Assembly: GCA_024641475.1 (NCBI GenBank)
Contig: JAHECZ010000001.1
Coordinates: 1-64,000 of the forward strand
Direction of reading: 5' to 3'
Length of the DNA: 64,000 nt
Origin: Gammaproteobacteria bacterium
GTDB taxonomy: Bacteria; Pseudomonadota; Gammaproteobacteria; UBA6429; Thiohalophilaceae
The position numbers and the translations under genes are program-made. The notes below the pieces were generated by a model that searched no databases, was not told the origin of the DNA, and saw nothing but the letters and a program-made list of their open reading frames with translations. Shown piece after piece: positions 1 to 12,044 of this stretch (position 1 is its first letter; every line of letters starts with the position of its first letter).

Positions 1-932
1 TCAGCCAGTTTGTCGGCTATATTTTTGCGTGTATCAATAACAGTTTTACGTGAAAATGTATTACCTTTTTTGATCACAATAAGATCGGTATAATCAGATT
101 CGGGTAATAACAGATTACCGACCAATTTTACATCGCGAATGACGTAAGTATTACCTTCCGTAATATTGATCGTGACATACACTTCTTCTTTATCAGGTGA
201 CAAGGCGACCTGGGTCGAATCAATATTAAAATTGATATAGCCACGATCCATATAATAAGAACGCAAGGATTCCTGATCACCAGCCAGCGCCTGACGGTTA
301 AATTTCTTACGACCGCCAAAAACACCCCGATCCGCTGAAACCATCAGATCCTGAAGTTCATTATTAGAGTAGGCGCGATTACCAACCACATTCACTGCAT
401 ACACTTCCGCCTCATCGCCTTCAGCAATATCGATTGCCACATTGACGCGATTACGCTCCTGCGGTTGTGCGGTTGTAGATACTTTTACGGCATATTTACC
501 GATACTGTAATACTGGCGTTTTAATTCCTGTTCAATATTATCCAGTAGTGCCCGATCAAAAATTCGGCCGTCAATCAAGCCTAATTCTTTCAGCGACTTA
601 TTCAATTGATCTGTAGGAATGGTAGAGTTACCCGATATCTTCACTTCAGCGATAGCCGGACGCTCTGCAACAAAAATGATAAGATTATCACCCTCGCGCT
701 CAATACGAACATCCTTGAAAAATCCGGTCTGATATAAGGCATGTATCGCTCGCGCAGTATCTTCCTGGGTGACATGTTCGCCCACTTTAATTGGCAAGTA
801 ATTAAATACCGTACCAACAGAAATGCGTTGCAACCCATCAAGACGAATATCCTTGATGGTAAAGGAATCGAAAGCGTAAGCAGGAACACTGCAGACTAGT
901 GGTGCTATTAATATAAACTTCTTATCAATCAT
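1..932 (-). CDS. bamA: Outer membrane protein assembly factor BamA, N-terminal POTRA part (gene runs off the left edge)
   Basis: Hand translation of the minus strand from ATG at 932: MIDKKFILIAPLVCSVPAYAFDSFTIKDIRLDGLQRISVGTVFNYLPIKVGEHV..., typical signal peptide and POTRA repeats; next to rseP. The provided ORFs 128..325 and 641..889 are other frames of this gene. Confidence 0.93.
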   Translation of the reverse strand, partial: MIDKKFILIAPLVCSVPAYAFDSFTIKDIRLDGLQRISVGTVFNYLPIKVGEHVTQEDTARAIHALYQTGFFKDVRIEREGDNLIIFVAERPAIAEVKISGNSTIPTDQLNKSLKELGLIDGRIFDRALLDNIEQELKRQYYSIGKYAVKVSTTAQPQERNRVNVAIDIAEGDEAEVYAVNVVGNRAYSNNELQDLMVSADRGVFGGRKKFNRQALAGDQESLRSYYMDRGYINFNIDSTQVALSPDKEEVYVTINITEGNTYVIRDVKLVGNLLLPESDYTDLIVIKKGNTFSRKTVIDTRKNIADKLA

Positions 933-935
933 GAA

Positions 936-2342
936 TTAAAACCTGGGACATTCATCAAGGCCATAGCCTGGTACAATCATGCGCATAATATCGTTATAGA
1001 ACGCCAGCATCATCAAAAGCATTAATAACATGATGCCGATCTTCTGACCGATCATTTCAACACGCTCCGAAACCGGCTTGCCGGTAAATATTTCAATTAC
1101 GTAAAATAGTAAATGTCCGCCATCCAAAACGGGGACAGGCAACAAATTCATGATGCCAAGGCTAATACTGACCAGAGCAAGAAACATCATAAAACGTTCG
1201 TAGCCCATACTGGCGGAACGCCCTGCAGCACTGGCAATCTGCACCACTCCGCCGATATTGCGAAACGAAAACTCCAAGGTAACGATTTTTCCCAGCAGCT
1301 TCATACTCATCAGCGACATGTCGCCGGTACGTTCGACTGCACGCACCAGCGCATGCCATGGCGACAATGCATAGACAACCGGCAAAGGTTTATCTTTTTC
1401 TGCTATCTCGGGAATCTTTGGTGAAATACCCAGCATGGCACGGGCAACACCATTCTGCGTTTCAATTTTGGTGGTAAATTGAGTGGTATTGAGTTTTCCA
1501 TCACGTTCATAGGTAATCGTGATCGGTTCGCTGCAGTGCTTCTGTAAATAGGGGGTAATTTCGTTCCAGTCATTGATCGCGACATCATTAAATTTAACGA
1601 TGCGGTCGCCAGATTTTAAACCTGCCTGCGCCGCAGGCATGCCTGTGACTACCTTATCAATGGTGGGAGGAATCGCTATTCGACCAAATGGTGATATACC
1701 GACTGCTTTGATTGGGTCTTGCAGATCACGTTCAAGTTTGAGCGCTTCGATATCCAGGCTATATTCTTTTGTAAAAGCATTCTCTGGTTTTACAGTAATC
1801 GTCAATGGATCCTTATCTACGAGTACTGGCCACAACTGCATCATGACTTCTTCCCAGCTCGGGGTAACATTCCCATTAACTGAAATTATTTCACCGCCAG
1901 GCGAGATGCCAGCGCTCGCAGCTGGTGTATTGGGAATTATTTCTGCAATTACAGGTTTTATGCCATTCACACCTACAACAAATAGCATCCAGTAGGCAAA
2001 AATCGCAAAAATGAAATTAAACAATGGGCCTGCGACAACGATAGCAAATCGCTTCCAGACTTTCTGACGATTAAAGGCGCGTGGCAAATCCTCTTCAGTC
2101 ACATCGCCTTCACGTTCATCCAGCATTTTGACATAGCCGCCAAGCGGTAACGCCGAAATAGCATACTCAATCTGATCTTTGCCCGCACGCCAGGTCCAGA
2201 TCGGTTTGCCAATACCAATCGAATAACGTAACACCTTTACACCAAGACGTTTAGCCACCCAAAAATGTCCGAATTCATGCACCGCCACCAAAATACTGAT
2301 GGCAATGATGAACATAACGCCGGTATACAACAGACTTAACAT
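936..2342 (-). CDS. rseP: RIP metalloprotease RseP
   Basis: HEFGH zinc motif, PDZ domains, NLLPVPVLDGGH motif; synteny with bamA and dxr. Confidence 0.96.
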   Translation of the reverse strand: MLSLLYTGVMFIIAISILVAVHEFGHFWVAKRLGVKVLRYSIGIGKPIWTWRAGKDQIEYAISALPLGGYVKMLDEREGDVTEEDLPRAFNRQKVWKRFAIVVAGPLFNFIFAIFAYWMLFVVGVNGIKPVIAEIIPNTPAASAGISPGGEIISVNGNVTPSWEEVMMQLWPVLVDKDPLTITVKPENAFTKEYSLDIEALKLERDLQDPIKAVGISPFGRIAIPPTIDKVVTGMPAAQAGLKSGDRIVKFNDVAINDWNEITPYLQKHCSEPITITYERDGKLNTTQFTTKIETQNGVARAMLGISPKIPEIAEKDKPLPVVYALSPWHALVRAVERTGDMSLMSMKLLGKIVTLEFSFRNIGGVVQIASAAGRSASMGYERFMMFLALVSISLGIMNLLPVPVLDGGHLLFYVIEIFTGKPVSERVEMIGQKIGIMLLMLLMMLAFYNDIMRMIVPGYGLDECPRF

Positions 2343-2345
2343 TCT

Positions 2346-3542
2346 TTAATTAACTCCTCGACGACGCGATTGCGCATGAATAAATTCACGTGCCACCCAA
2401 CGGGCATGCTGATCCGCATCCAATATAACCTGTAGAGAGCTGGCCTCTATGGCGGAACATTGGGACAACGCATGTTCTACCGTCCTGGCAATATCAGTAA
2501 ATCCTATTTTGTAATTTAAAAATTCCTCGACAGCAATTTCGTTTGCCGCATTCAATATTGTTGTTGCTGTGCCGCCGTGTTGCGCCGCCTGCTGTGCCAG
2601 TTGCAAACATGGATAGCGCGACATATCGGGCCGGGTAAATTCCAGTTTTGCAATGTCATACATATTCAGCGGCTTAACACCGGATTCGATACGCTCTGGC
2701 CAGGCTAAGGCATAGGCGATGGGAGTGCGCATATCAGGCTGACCTAATTGTGCCATGACTGAACCATCTGCATATTCCACCATCGAATGGATGATACTTT
2801 GTGGATGAATAACGATCTCAATCTGTTCGACAGTGATATCGAATAACCAGCATGCTTCGATTACCTCCAACCCTTTATTCATCATCGACGCAGAATCAAC
2901 CGATATTTTTTTGCCCATATTCCAGTTCGGGTGCGCAATCGCTTGCTCGGGTGTCACGGCTGTGAGTTGTTCCACTGGTAATGTGCGGAATGGCCCGCCT
3001 GAACCGGTAAGTAAAAATCGTTTAATCCCGGATCGATCAGCCTTTGTGTGATAATCAGCCGGCAAACATTGAAATATGGCATTGTGTTCACTGTCGATCG
3101 GTAATAACTGCGCACCATGCTGCCGAACCTCGTCCATAAAAAGCTGCCCGGACATGACTAGCGCTTCCTTATTTGCCAGCAAAATGCGCTTACCGGCACG
3201 AGCAGCAGCCAAAGTCGGTGTCAAACCTGCGGCACCGACTATCGCTGCCATGACGTAATCGGTCGCTGTGTCAGCAGCGACTTGCTTCAAGCCTGCTTCA
3301 CCACTGAGCACCTGTACATCGGGACAGGAATGGTGCAAACGTTTTTGCAGCTGTTGTGCCGCATCTTCCTGAACCATAACGGCAAAACGTGGCCGAAATT
3401 TTTCACATTGGGTTGCCAAACGCTCAACTTGCGAATGGGCGGTGAGCGCCACGACAGAAAATTTATCCGGATGACGCGCAATGACATCCAGTGTATTCAC
3501 ACCGATTGTGCCGGTCGCACCCAAAATCGTCACGCCTTTCAT
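2346..3542 (-). CDS. dxr: 1-deoxy-D-xylulose 5-phosphate reductoisomerase
   Basis: [19 protein letters not shown] motif, [18 protein letters not shown]. Confidence 0.97.
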   Translation of the reverse strand: MKGVTILGATGTIGVNTLDVIARHPDKFSVVALTAHSQVERLATQCEKFRPRFAVMVQEDAAQQLQKRLHHSCPDVQVLSGEAGLKQVAADTATDYVMAAIVGAAGLTPTLAAARAGKRILLANKEALVMSGQLFMDEVRQHGAQLLPIDSEHNAIFQCLPADYHTKADRSGIKRFLLTGSGGPFRTLPVEQLTAVTPEQAIAHPNWNMGKKISVDSASMMNKGLEVIEACWLFDITVEQIEIVIHPQSIIHSMVEYADGSVMAQLGQPDMRTPIAYALAWPERIESGVKPLNMYDIAKLEFTRPDMSRYPCLQLAQQAAQHGGTATTILNAANEIAVEEFLNYKIGFTDIARTVEHALSQCSAIEASSLQVILDADQHARWVAREFIHAQSRRRGVN

Positions 3543-4372
3543 CGTATTCCGGCCACGCTGAGTCCCAGCAGAAATACCGGCGCCGCCGCAGTCAAACTAT
3601 CTATACGATCCATAATGCCACCGTGTCCGGGTAATATTTGGCCGCTGTCTTTAATGCCGGCCAGCCGCTTAAATAAACTTTCAGTTAAATCACCCAGGAT
3701 CGAAAATGCCACGCTCAGCAAACAGACCAGCTGAAAGCGTATTTGTTCAGTCGCGGTATGATTTAAATACTGACTGACGATATATACCGTAACAATCGTT
3801 GCCAGTAGCGCCCCAATTACACCTTCCCAGGATTTTCCGGGACTGACATGCACGGCCAGTTTATGCTTGCCCAATGCACGTCCTGTAAAATAGGCTGCGG
3901 AATCCGCTACCCAAATTAAAATTAGCAACAGCAATAGAAGTTGCGGTCCTTGCGCCTGATATTGCCGAATCCCAATCAAGCCAATAAATGTGCCCGCCAG
4001 AATCAGGTAACCACAGACTATATTAAATAGCACCCCTCTGGCAGCACCTAACAATGCCGGATTGGTGTTCACCCGCACTACACCGATGAAGGCAATAACC
4101 CAGGCAATAAAAATCGGCAATAATAAATAATTAATCGCATTGGTGTTGGCATGCAGTACCCAGGTCAGAACGGTAAACAGTACCCCGGCACCAACAAGAA
4201 AACTCACACGCCGGGAAGTAGTTTTTAACCCGGCGATATACGCCCATTCCCACGCACCAAGTAATAAGATTGCCGTAAGAACCACGGTAAACCAGCGATG
4301 CGGTAACCACAGGACTGCCAGAATAACCAGCGGCATCAAAACCAAGGCAGTGAGGATACGCAGTTTAAGCAC
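3539..4372 (-). CDS. cdsA: Phosphatidate cytidylyltransferase (GTG start at 4372 preferred over the longer ORF)
   Basis: C-terminal [16 protein letters not shown]-alcohol signature; multi-TM; between uppS and dxr. Confidence 0.94.
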   Translation of the reverse strand: MLKLRILTALVLMPLVILAVLWLPHRWFTVVLTAILLLGAWEWAYIAGLKTTSRRVSFLVGAGVLFTVLTWVLHANTNAINYLLLPIFIAWVIAFIGVVRVNTNPALLGAARGVLFNIVCGYLILAGTFIGLIGIRQYQAQGPQLLLLLLILIWVADSAAYFTGRALGKHKLAVHVSPGKSWEGVIGALLATIVTVYIVSQYLNHTATEQIRFQLVCLLSVAFSILGDLTESLFKRLAGIKDSGQILPGHGGIMDRIDSLTAAAPVFLLGLSVAGIR

Positions 4373-5144
4373 GATTACGCTGATCCTTTTCCAGCGCCAC
4401 GATTTGCGCACCGGTTTGACCAAAGCGACGTTGGCGTAAGGAAAATGATTGTAATGCCTTGATAAACTCCACTCGATCAAAATCCGGCCACAAGCTTTCG
4501 GTAAAATACAATTCGCTATAAGCTAATTGCCAGATAAGAAAATTACTAATGCGTTGCTCGCCACCAGTACGAATAAACAGATCCGGCTCTGGCAAATCAT
4601 GCATGGATAACTCGTTTGTGATCAATTCTTCTGTCACCGCATCGGGCGGTAACTCGCCTGCTGCAATACGTATGGCAAGTTTACGCATGGCCTGGGTGAT
4701 ATCCCATTTGCCACCGTAATTCGCCGCAATATTTAATATCAAACCCTGGTTGGTTGCAGTCAGCTGCATCGCTTCATGAATACGTTGTTGGAGCTTTGCC
4801 GGAAAGGCCTTGATGTCGCCGATGACTCGCAGCTGGACGCGATTGTTATGCAGCTTATTAACTTCACGTTCCAATGCAGTAATAAACAGGTCCAGTAATA
4901 ATCCGACTTCCTTTTTGGGACGCCGCCAATTCTCACTGGAAAAAGCAAACAACGTCAGTGCCTGAATACCCAACTCGCCGCAGATCTCCACCACATTGCG
5001 TACCGCTTCGACACCGGCCTTGTGACCAGCAAAACGTGGCGAACCGCGGCGTTCTGCCCAGCGACCATTGCCATCCATGATGATGGCCACATGCCGGGGC
5101 AAATTGGCAGGTATTTCAGATAAAGCCGGACTGGAGTCTGACAC
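4365..5144 (-). CDS. uppS: Undecaprenyl diphosphate synthase
   Basis: HVAIIMDGNGRWAERRG, FAFSSENWRRP, DLFIRTGGEQRISNFLIWQLAYSE. Confidence 0.97.
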   Translation of the reverse strand: MSDSSPALSEIPANLPRHVAIIMDGNGRWAERRGSPRFAGHKAGVEAVRNVVEICGELGIQALTLFAFSSENWRRPKKEVGLLLDLFITALEREVNKLHNNRVQLRVIGDIKAFPAKLQQRIHEAMQLTATNQGLILNIAANYGGKWDITQAMRKLAIRIAAGELPPDAVTEELITNELSMHDLPEPDLFIRTGGEQRISNFLIWQLAYSELYFTESLWPDFDRVEFIKALQSFSLRQRRFGQTGAQIVALEKDQRNRA

Positions 5145-5239
5145 TATACGGCTACCTCAGCTGTGTGCATTTTGAACTTGCACTGATACATTCATGCGGT
5201 ATGGTATTAATGGAATCGGGTATCGCAGTGTCTGCAATA

Positions 5240-5797
5240 CTAGACTTCCATCATATCTTTTTCTTTCGCGACAAGAATCTTGTCGACTTCGGCAATGTGC
5301 TTGTCAGTAATTTTTTGTATATCTTCCTGGGAGCGCCGGTCCTCATCCTCAGTAATTTCTTTTTCCTTAAGCAATTCTTTAATATCCGCGAGGACATCGC
5401 GACGGATATTACGCATGGAAACTTTGGCCGCCTCGCCTTCCTGACGCACAACCTTTATCAAATCACGACGCCGCTCTTCGGTTAATGCCGGCATCGGCAC
5501 ACGAATGATTTCACCTGATGTCACTGGATTTAAACCAAGCCCGGAATTCAACACCGCTTTTTCGATCGCCTGGACCATCTTCTTTTCCCACGGGGTAATG
5601 CTCAGCGTACGTGCATCCGGTGCATTGATGGTGGCGACACGACTCAACGGCGTATCCGTACCATAATAGTCGACCTTGATTTGTTCCAATATACTGGGGT
5701 GGGCGCGGCCCGTGCGTAATTTACTCAGTTCGTGCCGGAGTGATTCCAGGCTTTTTTGCATGCGCTGATCAGCATCCTGTTTTAATTCATTGAGCAT
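5240..5797 (-). CDS. frr: Ribosome recycling factor
   Basis: 185 aa, [30 protein letters not shown]. Confidence 0.97.
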   Translation of the reverse strand: MLNELKQDADQRMQKSLESLRHELSKLRTGRAHPSILEQIKVDYYGTDTPLSRVATINAPDARTLSITPWEKKMVQAIEKAVLNSGLGLNPVTSGEIIRVPMPALTEERRRDLIKVVRQEGEAAKVSMRNIRRDVLADIKELLKEKEITEDEDRRSQEDIQKITDKHIAEVDKILVAKEKDMMEV

Positions 5798-5809
5798 GAC
5801 TACTTCTCC

Positions 5810-6532
5810 CTATTGAACCACAGTGCCTTCAGTACCACCCTGGACGATGCGCAACAAGGCACCGGGCTTACTCATGTCATACACGACGACCGGCATCTTG
5901 TTGTCACGACACAAAACTATGGCGGTGGTATCCATTACGGCTAATTTACCTTCAATGACTTCGTCATAACCAAGACGTTCATAGCGCTTGGCGTTCTTAT
6001 CCTTCTTCGGATCCGCCGTGTATACACCATCGACTTTGGTCGCCTTAATCATCACATTGGCGTTGATCTCGACAGCGCGTAAACTGGCAGCTGTGTCGGT
6101 GGTAAAAAACGGATTACCGGTACCGGCAGCAAATACCACGACCCGGCCTTTTTCCAAATGGCGCACCGCACGTCGACGGATATAATCTTCGCAAACCTGA
6201 TGTATTGGTAACGCCGACATAACACGCACTTTCAAACCGGATTGTTCCAGCCCATCCTGAATGGCAAGTGAATTGATGACAGTCGCGAGCATGCCCATAT
6301 GATCGGCCGTGGTGCGATCCATACCCGCGGAAGCAAGACTGACACCACGGAAAATATTCCCACCGCCAATGACGATAGCGATCTGCACACCATATTCAAT
6401 CAATTGTTTGACTTCAGAGGCGATACGCTTGATAACCGCCGGATCAATCCCGAAATCCTGCTCACCCATCAACGCCTCGCCGCTCAATTTGAGCAGCAAG
6501 CGTCGATAGATTAGCGGGGCGTCAGCGGGCAT
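5810..6532 (-). CDS. pyrH: UMP kinase
   Basis: [33 protein letters not shown]. Confidence 0.97.
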   Translation of the reverse strand: MPADAPLIYRRLLLKLSGEALMGEQDFGIDPAVIKRIASEVKQLIEYGVQIAIVIGGGNIFRGVSLASAGMDRTTADHMGMLATVINSLAIQDGLEQSGLKVRVMSALPIHQVCEDYIRRRAVRHLEKGRVVVFAAGTGNPFFTTDTAASLRAVEINANVMIKATKVDGVYTADPKKDKNAKRYERLGYDEVIEGKLAVMDTTAIVLCRDNKMPVVVYDMSKPGALLRIVQGGTEGTVVQ

Positions 6533-6535
6533 GGC

Positions 6536-7420
6536 TCAGGATTTTTTCACCTGGGCCATCACTTCGGCGGCGAAATCTTCGGTTTTCTTCTCGATACCTT
6601 CGCCTACTTCAAAGCGTACAAATCCATGGACTTTGGCTTTGGCATCCTTGAGCAATTGTTCAACCGTCTGGTCCGGATTTTTTACAAAGGGTTGCCCCAG
6701 CAGCGTTACTTCCTTGAGATATTTCTTCACGCGACCCATGACCATCTTCTCGATGATGTCGGCAGGTTTACCGCTGTCGGCCGCCTGAGCGGTATAGATT
6801 TCTTTTTCTTTGGCAATGATATCCGGAGCAACCTGGGATTCATCGACACATATCGGTCGACTCGCCGCGATGTGCATGGCGATATCTTTGCGCAAGTCAT
6901 CGTCGCCACCTTCAATATCGACGACCACACCAATACGGTTACCATGCATATAGCTTCCAGCCTTACCTTTGGCAGCCACGATTTGAAAACGCCGCACATC
7001 AATTTTCTCACCAATTTTGGCAGTGAGATTTTTAATGGCCACTTCAATCGTGTCATTACCTGCATCAGTCAGTTTCATTTGCAACAACGCGTCACGGCTA
7101 GCCGGCTTGGCTGCCATGATGCGATTGGCCACGGCATCGGCAAAATTCTGAAAATCATCACCTTTGGAAACGAAATCGGTTTCGCTATTCACTTCGACGA
7201 TACCGACGGTTTTGCCATCGGCGCTGCTCGTGATGATAACCTGGCCTTCCGAAGCGGCTTTGCCGGCACGTTTTTCTGCCTTGGCAGCACCGGCTTTACG
7301 TAACACATCCACGGCGGCATCAAGATCACCATTGGTCTCGGTCAGCGCCTTTTTACATTCCATCATGCCCGCACCGGTGCGTTCACGCAGTTCTTTCACC
7401 ATATCTGCTGTAATTGCCAT
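6536..7420 (-). CDS. tsf: Elongation factor Ts
   Basis: MAITADMVKELRERTGAGMMECKKAL; start placed at the inner Met. Confidence 0.97.
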   Translation of the reverse strand: MAITADMVKELRERTGAGMMECKKALTETNGDLDAAVDVLRKAGAAKAEKRAGKAASEGQVIITSSADGKTVGIVEVNSETDFVSKGDDFQNFADAVANRIMAAKPASRDALLQMKLTDAGNDTIEVAIKNLTAKIGEKIDVRRFQIVAAKGKAGSYMHGNRIGVVVDIEGGDDDLRKDIAMHIAASRPICVDESQVAPDIIAKEKEIYTAQAADSGKPADIIEKMVMGRVKKYLKEVTLLGQPFVKNPDQTVEQLLKDAKAKVHGFVRFEVGEGIEKKTEDFAAEVMAQVKKS

Positions 7421-7435
7421 TGCTTTTTCCTCGTT

Positions 7436-7470
7436 CACTTTCAAAAAAGGGGGCATTGCCCCCCTTTGTA
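7436..7470 (-). terminator. Intercistronic rho-independent attenuator between rpsB and tsf
   Basis: Minus strand: AAAGGGGGGCAATGCCCCCTTTTTT, GC-rich stem followed by T-run. Confidence 0.75.
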
Positions 7471-7489
7471 TTACGTGCTGATGGGCAGC

Positions 7490-8374
7490 TTATTCGCTGT
7501 CGTCTGCAGACTCATCGTCTTGCTTGTCTTTACCAGTTGATTTCTTACCGGGCTTCTTTTTCACCGTAGCGGGTTTGGCATCGGCTTTTTTGTCGGCAGG
7601 ACGTTTCTTGCTGGTCTTTTTCTTGCTCTTGTCAGTTAACTCACCGCTCTCATCCACTTCGATGAATTCGTCGGCGGAGGTACCACCCACGATAGATTCA
7701 CGACCCAGCAGGATGGCATCAGCAATACCCTGGGTGTACAGACGAATCGCACGAATGGCGTCATCGTTACCGGGAATCATATAAGCAACGTTGTCAGGCG
7801 AATTATTGGTATCGACGATACCAACCACGGGTATACCCAGTTTGGCGGCTTCGGCAACTGCAATTTTTTCATGACCGACGTCGATGACAAATAAGGCATC
7901 GGGTACCGTGTTCATGTTTTTGATACCACCCAAAGAGCGGTTCAGTTTTTCCATTTCACGGGTGAGAGTCAGCGCTTCTTTCTTGCTGATACGATCAAAC
8001 GTGCCATCGGTACTCATGGTTTCTAAATCTTTGAGGCGCTTGATGGACTGGCGAACGGTCTTCCAGTTGGTCATCATGCCACCGAGCCAACGATGGTTGA
8101 CATACGGCATGCCACAGCGGGCCGCTTCTTCGCGGACCACATCCTGGGCGGCGCGTTTGGTGCCGACAAACAGAATATTGCCTCGGCCGGAAGCCATTTT
8201 GCTGATAAAATTCACCGCGTCCTTGTACAACGGGACGGTGCGTTCGAGATTGATGATGTGGATTTTGTTTCTGTCGCCGAAGATGAAGGGTGCCATCTTG
8301 GGATTCCAAAAACGGGTCTGATGACCAAAATGCACGCCAGCCTCTAGCATCTGGCGCATGGATATATCGCTCAT
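7490..8374 (-). CDS. rpsB: 30S ribosomal protein S2
   Basis: [27 protein letters not shown]; Lys-rich C-terminal extension. Confidence 0.97.
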   Translation of the reverse strand: MSDISMRQMLEAGVHFGHQTRFWNPKMAPFIFGDRNKIHIINLERTVPLYKDAVNFISKMASGRGNILFVGTKRAAQDVVREEAARCGMPYVNHRWLGGMMTNWKTVRQSIKRLKDLETMSTDGTFDRISKKEALTLTREMEKLNRSLGGIKNMNTVPDALFVIDVGHEKIAVAEAAKLGIPVVGIVDTNNSPDNVAYMIPGNDDAIRAIRLYTQGIADAILLGRESIVGGTSADEFIEVDESGELTDKSKKKTSKKRPADKKADAKPATVKKKPGKKSTGKDKQDDESADDSE

Positions 8375-8602
8375 TGTCTTCTCCTGATTGGGTTGAGCCT
8401 CCATGTACCCCACCGTCCAACCCCCCTCACGACCTGTTGTGGTCATTTGGCGGGCACCCTGAGCGGTGTGCCGGTACATGTGCGAAATTATAAGGCCCGG
8501 TAACCCGGGCCCGTGATTGCCAGTTTGGCGGAAGCTTTATACCATAAACCTCCGGTCTTGAACAATAAGGCCCTCAAAATCATAGGAAATTTTACCCTCC
8601 CG

Positions 8603-9373
8603 ATGCCGGTCACGATAAAAACCCCCGAAGAAATCCTCAAAATGCGCGTAGCTGGAAGGCTCGCTGCTGAAGTCCTGGAAATGATTGAACCCTATGTCGT
8701 GGAAGGCGTCACGACCGAGGAGCTGGATAAGCGCTGCCACGATTACATCGTGAATGAGCAACAAGCGATCCCGGCACCGCTCAATTATCACGGCTTTCCC
8801 CGCTCCATTTGTACCAGCGTCAATCACGTGGTATGTCATGGCATCCCCAATGAAAAGCGCTTAAAGTCAGGCGATATTGTCAATCTCGACATCACCGTGA
8901 TCAAAGATGGCTTTCACGGTGATACCAGCAAGATGTTTTTTATCGGCAAACCCTCGATTCAGGGGCAGCGTGTAGCCCGCATCAGTTACGAATGCATGCG
9001 CATCGGTATTGATATGGTACGTCCGGGCATTCACCTCGGCGATATTGGCCATGCCATCCAGAAACATGCCGAAGCACATCATTACTCAGTCGTCCGCGAA
9101 TATTGCGGCCATGGCATCGGGCGACAATTTCATGAAGAACCGCAAGTGTTGCACTACGGCGCACCAGGTACCTTAATGCAACTTGTGCCGGGCATGACCT
9201 TCACAATAGAACCCATGGTCAATACCGGCAAACGCCAGGTGAAATTACTCAAAGACGGTTGGACCGTGGTAACCAGTGATCATTCGCTGTCTGCACAATG
9301 GGAACATACGGTGCTCGTCACTGACACCGGCCATGAAGTGTTGACGGCGCGCCAGGAAGAAAATTTTGAGTGA
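8603..9373 (+). CDS. map: Methionine aminopeptidase type I
   Basis: MPVTIKTPEEILKMRVAGRLAAEVLEMI, NHVVCHGIP, CGHGIGRQFHEEPQVLHYG. Confidence 0.96.
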   Translation: MPVTIKTPEEILKMRVAGRLAAEVLEMIEPYVVEGVTTEELDKRCHDYIVNEQQAIPAPLNYHGFPRSICTSVNHVVCHGIPNEKRLKSGDIVNLDITVIKDGFHGDTSKMFFIGKPSIQGQRVARISYECMRIGIDMVRPGIHLGDIGHAIQKHAEAHHYSVVREYCGHGIGRQFHEEPQVLHYGAPGTLMQLVPGMTFTIEPMVNTGKRQVKLLKDGWTVVTSDHSLSAQWEHTVLVTDTGHEVLTARQEENFE

Positions 9374-12023
9374 TACCACGCCCGATGCGGAGTTATTTAG
9401 CCAGTCCGCTTTTATCGTACAACTGCAAACTGCCACGCAGCCGCTACCGGTTTTTCGCCAGGCGTTAAAGAACGCGCAGGACGTACTCAAACAACGCTTT
9501 CTGGATGGCCATAGTGCGGTGGAACTCGTTGCGTCACATGCACAGGTCATTGATAACTTGTTAATCCATGCCTGGCAACAATTCATTCCCGGAGAAAATA
9601 ACAAACTTGCACTGGTTGCCGTCGGTGGTTATGGCCGTGGTGAATTGCATCCGCATTCGGATGTCGATATTTTGATACTACTTGCCAAGGACGATAAAAA
9701 ACTTCAGGCCGCTATCAGCTTGTTCGTGACGTTTTTATGGGATATCGGCCTGGCTGTTGGTCACAGCGTTCGCACACTCAAGGAATGTGTTCGCGAAGCC
9801 AAACAGGATATTACTGTTGCCACCAATCTGCAGGAAGCACGGTTATTAATTGGACCTGCTGAGTTATTTGAAGAACAACGCCGTTTGTGTGGTCCGAAAA
9901 AACTCTGGCCATCGCGCGAATTTTTTGAAGCCAAATGGCAGGAACAAGTCGCACGCCATCAAAAGTTTAATGATACCGCCTACAATCTTGAACCGAATAT
10001 CAAGGAAGGCCCCGGTGGCTTGCGCGATATCCAGATGATCGGCTGGGTTGCCAAACGCCACTTTGATGCCAATACCCTGCACGATTTGGTGACCCACCAG
10101 TTCCTGACCGAAAAAGAATACCAGGCTTTGTACGAAGGTCAGGCGTTACTATGGCAAATTCGTTATGGACTGCATGTGCTCGCCAACCGTCGCGAAGATC
10201 GACTGCTATTTGATTATCAACGTGAACTGGCCCGCCAATTTGGTTATCAGGATGATCCGCGCAGCCGCGCAGTCGAAAAATTCATGAAACAATATTACCG
10301 TACGGTAATGGGCTTGAGCCGATTGAATGAAATGCTGTTGCAGTTATTTCAGGAAGAGATTCTGTATAAAAAAACTTCTGAAACTCCCCTGCCAATTAAT
10401 AAACGCTTCCAGTCACGACGTGGCTTTCTCGAAGTGACTCATGTCGGTATTTTTAAGAAATACCCTTTTGCACTACTCGAAGTATTTCTGGTCATGACGC
10501 AACACCCTGAACTCAAAGGCGTGCGCGCCAATACGATTCGACTGATCCGCGAGCATCGTCATTTGATCGACGTGCAGTTTCGCGATGATCTGCGTTGCCG
10601 CAGTTTATTCATAGAAATTCTCCGGCAGCCACATGGGGTAACTCATGAACTGCGGCGCATGAATCGTTATGGCGTACTGGCGGCCTACCTGCCGGTCTTC
10701 GCCAACATTGTCGGGCAAATGCAGCACGATCTGTTTCATGTCTACACGGTTGACGAACATACGCTGATAGTCGTGCGTAATCTGCGTCGTTTCACGGTTA
10801 CGGCGCACGCGCAGGAATTCCCCTTGTGTAGCGAATTAATCCAGAAAATTCCCAAGCAGGAATTGCTGACTATCGCTGCATTATTTCATGACATCGCCAA
10901 AGGCCGTGGCGGCGATCACTCCAGGCTCGGTGAATCCGACGCGATGGAATTTTGTCGCCACCATGGCCTCAGTGACTATGACAGCAAACTGGTGGGCTGG
11001 CTGGTGTTAAATCATTTGTTAATGTCATCCACTGCACAGCGCAAGGATATTAACGATCCGGAAATAGTGCATGAATTTGCCACGTTGGTCGGTGATGTAA
11101 ATCGCCTGAATTATCTTTACTTGCTGACGGTTGCCGACGTGCGCGCAACCAGCCCCAATGTCTGGAATTCCTGGAAAGACACTTTATTACGTGACCTTTA
11201 CAATTCGACGGCACGCGCATTTCGCCGCGGCCTGGAATCTCCCTTGCGGGACAGCGAAACAATTGCCGCCACACAGCAGGCTGCGCGCGAGTTGCTCCTG
11301 GCAAATAACATTGAAGCAACCACGATCGACACGCTCTGGACTCGCTTTGATGATGAATATTTTCTGCGCCACTCAGCTGACTATATCGCCTGGCAAAGTG
11401 CAGCCATCATTTCCAATACAACGCAGCAACTGCCACTGATTCAGATCAGACAGGGACCACGTGGTGGCGGCACGGAGATTTTCATCTACACCCATGACCA
11501 CCCTAATTTGTTTGCTCACACCACCAGCACACTCGACCAGCTTGGTTTGACCATCGCAGACGCACATATTCTGACTGCCAGTGATGGCTATACCCTGGAT
11601 ACCTATATCGCGTTGGATGAAAACGGCAAACCTTTGCAGGACGCAAATCGCATCCTCGAGTTACAACAACAACTTATCCGCCGCATATCCCAGCCTGACA
11701 AGGATCTACCCAAATCCAATCGTCAATTACCTCGAACCCTCAAAGCCTTCCGCTTTGCAACAGATGTGCAATTCTGGGCAGATGAGAAACACGCACGCAC
11801 TGCCATGCAGGTGATGGCATTTGATCGCCCAGGACTGTTGTCACGTGTGGCACGAGCGTTACTTGACTGTGGCGTGCAATTGCATAACGCCAAAATTGCC
11901 ACTTACGGCGAGCGCGCCGAAGATATTTTTTATATCACTACGGAAAATGAACTACCGCTGTCAGACGATACTCAGCTGGAATGTTTGCGCACAACGATCC
12001 GCCGCTATTTGGACGAAGATTAG
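9366..12023 (+). CDS. glnD: [Protein-PII] uridylyltransferase / uridylyl-removing enzyme (TTG start, overlaps map)
   Basis: GGYGRGELHPHSDVDILIL nucleotidyltransferase motif, HD domain FHDIAKGRGGDHS, C-terminal ACT domains. Confidence 0.96.
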   Translation: MSDTTPDAELFSQSAFIVQLQTATQPLPVFRQALKNAQDVLKQRFLDGHSAVELVASHAQVIDNLLIHAWQQFIPGENNKLALVAVGGYGRGELHPHSDVDILILLAKDDKKLQAAISLFVTFLWDIGLAVGHSVRTLKECVREAKQDITVATNLQEARLLIGPAELFEEQRRLCGPKKLWPSREFFEAKWQEQVARHQKFNDTAYNLEPNIKEGPGGLRDIQMIGWVAKRHFDANTLHDLVTHQFLTEKEYQALYEGQALLWQIRYGLHVLANRREDRLLFDYQRELARQFGYQDDPRSRAVEKFMKQYYRTVMGLSRLNEMLLQLFQEEILYKKTSETPLPINKRFQSRRGFLEVTHVGIFKKYPFALLEVFLVMTQHPELKGVRANTIRLIREHRHLIDVQFRDDLRCRSLFIEILRQPHGVTHELRRMNRYGVLAAYLPVFANIVGQMQHDLFHVYTVDEHTLIVVRNLRRFTVTAHAQEFPLCSELIQKIPKQELLTIAALFHDIAKGRGGDHSRLGESDAMEFCRHHGLSDYDSKLVGWLVLNHLLMSSTAQRKDINDPEIVHEFATLVGDVNRLNYLYLLTVADVRATSPNVWNSWKDTLLRDLYNSTARAFRRGLESPLRDSETIAATQQAARELLLANNIEATTIDTLWTRFDDEYFLRHSADYIAWQSAAIISNTTQQLPLIQIRQGPRGGGTEIFIYTHDHPNLFAHTTSTLDQLGLTIADAHILTASDGYTLDTYIALDENGKPLQDANRILELQQQLIRRISQPDKDLPKSNRQLPRTLKAFRFATDVQFWADEKHARTAMQVMAFDRPGLLSRVARALLDCGVQLHNAKIATYGERAEDIFYITTENELPLSDDTQLECLRTTIRRYLDED

Positions 12024-12044
12024 CCTCCTGCCGCACAATCTGAT

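Noticed and set aside
1113-1995. Plus-strand ORFs opposite rseP, and many similar antisense ORFs (e.g. 6626..7303, 38079..38675, 51617..52198)
   Set aside because: Lie wholly inside well-supported genes on the other strand, without domain content or RBS
7436-7470. rpsB-tsf hairpin as a novel attenuator
   Set aside because: Intercistronic attenuation between rpsB and tsf is already known in other bacteria; listed as a feature only
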